Of a stretch of DNA of 64,000 nt, positions 63,803 to 64,000 are shown one piece after another. The first letter of the stretch is position 1. Each line of letters begins with the position of its first letter. The notes beneath the pieces were generated by a model. The model did not search any database and was not told where the DNA came from. It saw nothing but the letters and a program-made list of their open reading frames with translations. The position numbers and the translations under genes were made by a program. The stretch is taken from positions 1,120,680 to 1,184,679 of the forward strand of contig OZ037767.1 of the NCBI GenBank assembly GCA_964035545.1, read 5' to 3'. Source of the DNA: Bugula neritina (Eukaryota; Bryozoa; Gymnolaemata; Cheilostomatida; Bugulidae).

Positions 63803-64000
63803 TCACACACACGCACACACTCACACACACACACTCACACACACACACACACACACTCACACACACACACTCGCACACACACGGACACTCACACACATAT
63901 CGCACACACGCGCGCACACACACTCACACACACGCGCACACACACTCACACACGCACACATTCACACACACTCACACACACACACTCAAACACACTCTCA
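63610..64000. repeat. CA-rich microsatellite reaching the window edge
   Basis: (CA)n interrupted by CT, CG and CTCCCTCAAA units. It continues to the last base. The Cys/Val frame on the minus strand is a repeat artefact. Confidence 0.95.

Noticed and set aside
63720-63923. Cys/Val-rich minus-strand frame
   Set aside because: Translation of a CA/TG microsatellite.

Overview
The window is nuclear DNA of a metazoan. It is strongly AT-rich, carries many satellites and transposons, and holds intron-rich genes with short exons and GT-AG introns. Every protein I could place is an animal-type protein (gamma-glutamyltransferase, a PAR/E4BP4-type bZIP factor, SRBD1, proteasome alpha-7/PSMA3, CLPB). An invertebrate, probably a lophotrochozoan, fits; I cannot name the species from sequence alone.

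Layout. 1-1.3 kb: 5' part of a leucine-rich-repeat membrane or secreted protein on the minus strand, running off the left edge. 1.3-12.2 kb: no convincing gene; microsatellites, a 41-bp tandem repeat, a tRNA-derived SINE and, near 11.24 kb, two perfect CRE palindromes exactly 20 bp apart. 12.27-13.15 kb: a bZIP factor, followed by an inverted pair of perfect PAR-bZIP sites. 15.99-16.72 kb: a 23-bp satellite with an exact 92-bp higher-order period. 20.1-38.9 kb: a 12-exon gamma-glutamyltransferase gene with four copies of the CHOP-type amino-acid response element upstream.

The last GGT intron is about 13 kb long because it appears to be filled by one large transposon (25895-38692) with perfect 19-bp terminal inverted repeats. 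It carries a 16-exon gene for a roughly 1,180-residue transposase-like protein whose splice phases agree at every junction but one, where a single base seems to be missing. Later insertions sit inside it: an inverted-repeat element at 29.4-30.5 kb, and a hAT-like element with an 8-bp target duplication at 35.5-37.3 kb that itself contains a 639-bp deletion derivative of the large transposon.

43.0-61.8 kb is a dense block of housekeeping genes: SRBD1 (plus, 17 exons), PSMA3 (minus, 8 exons, tail-to-tail with SRBD1) and CLPB (plus, 11 exons, head-to-head with PSMA3). All three reconstruct with consistent phases. The CLPB introns contain a non-LTR retrotransposon fragment lodged in a 22-bp minisatellite and a perfect 101-bp inverted repeat. 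61.8-64 kb has no gene that I can see and ends in a CA-rich microsatellite.

The exon models come from reading splice sites, phase and family similarity by eye; no search or RNA evidence was available.
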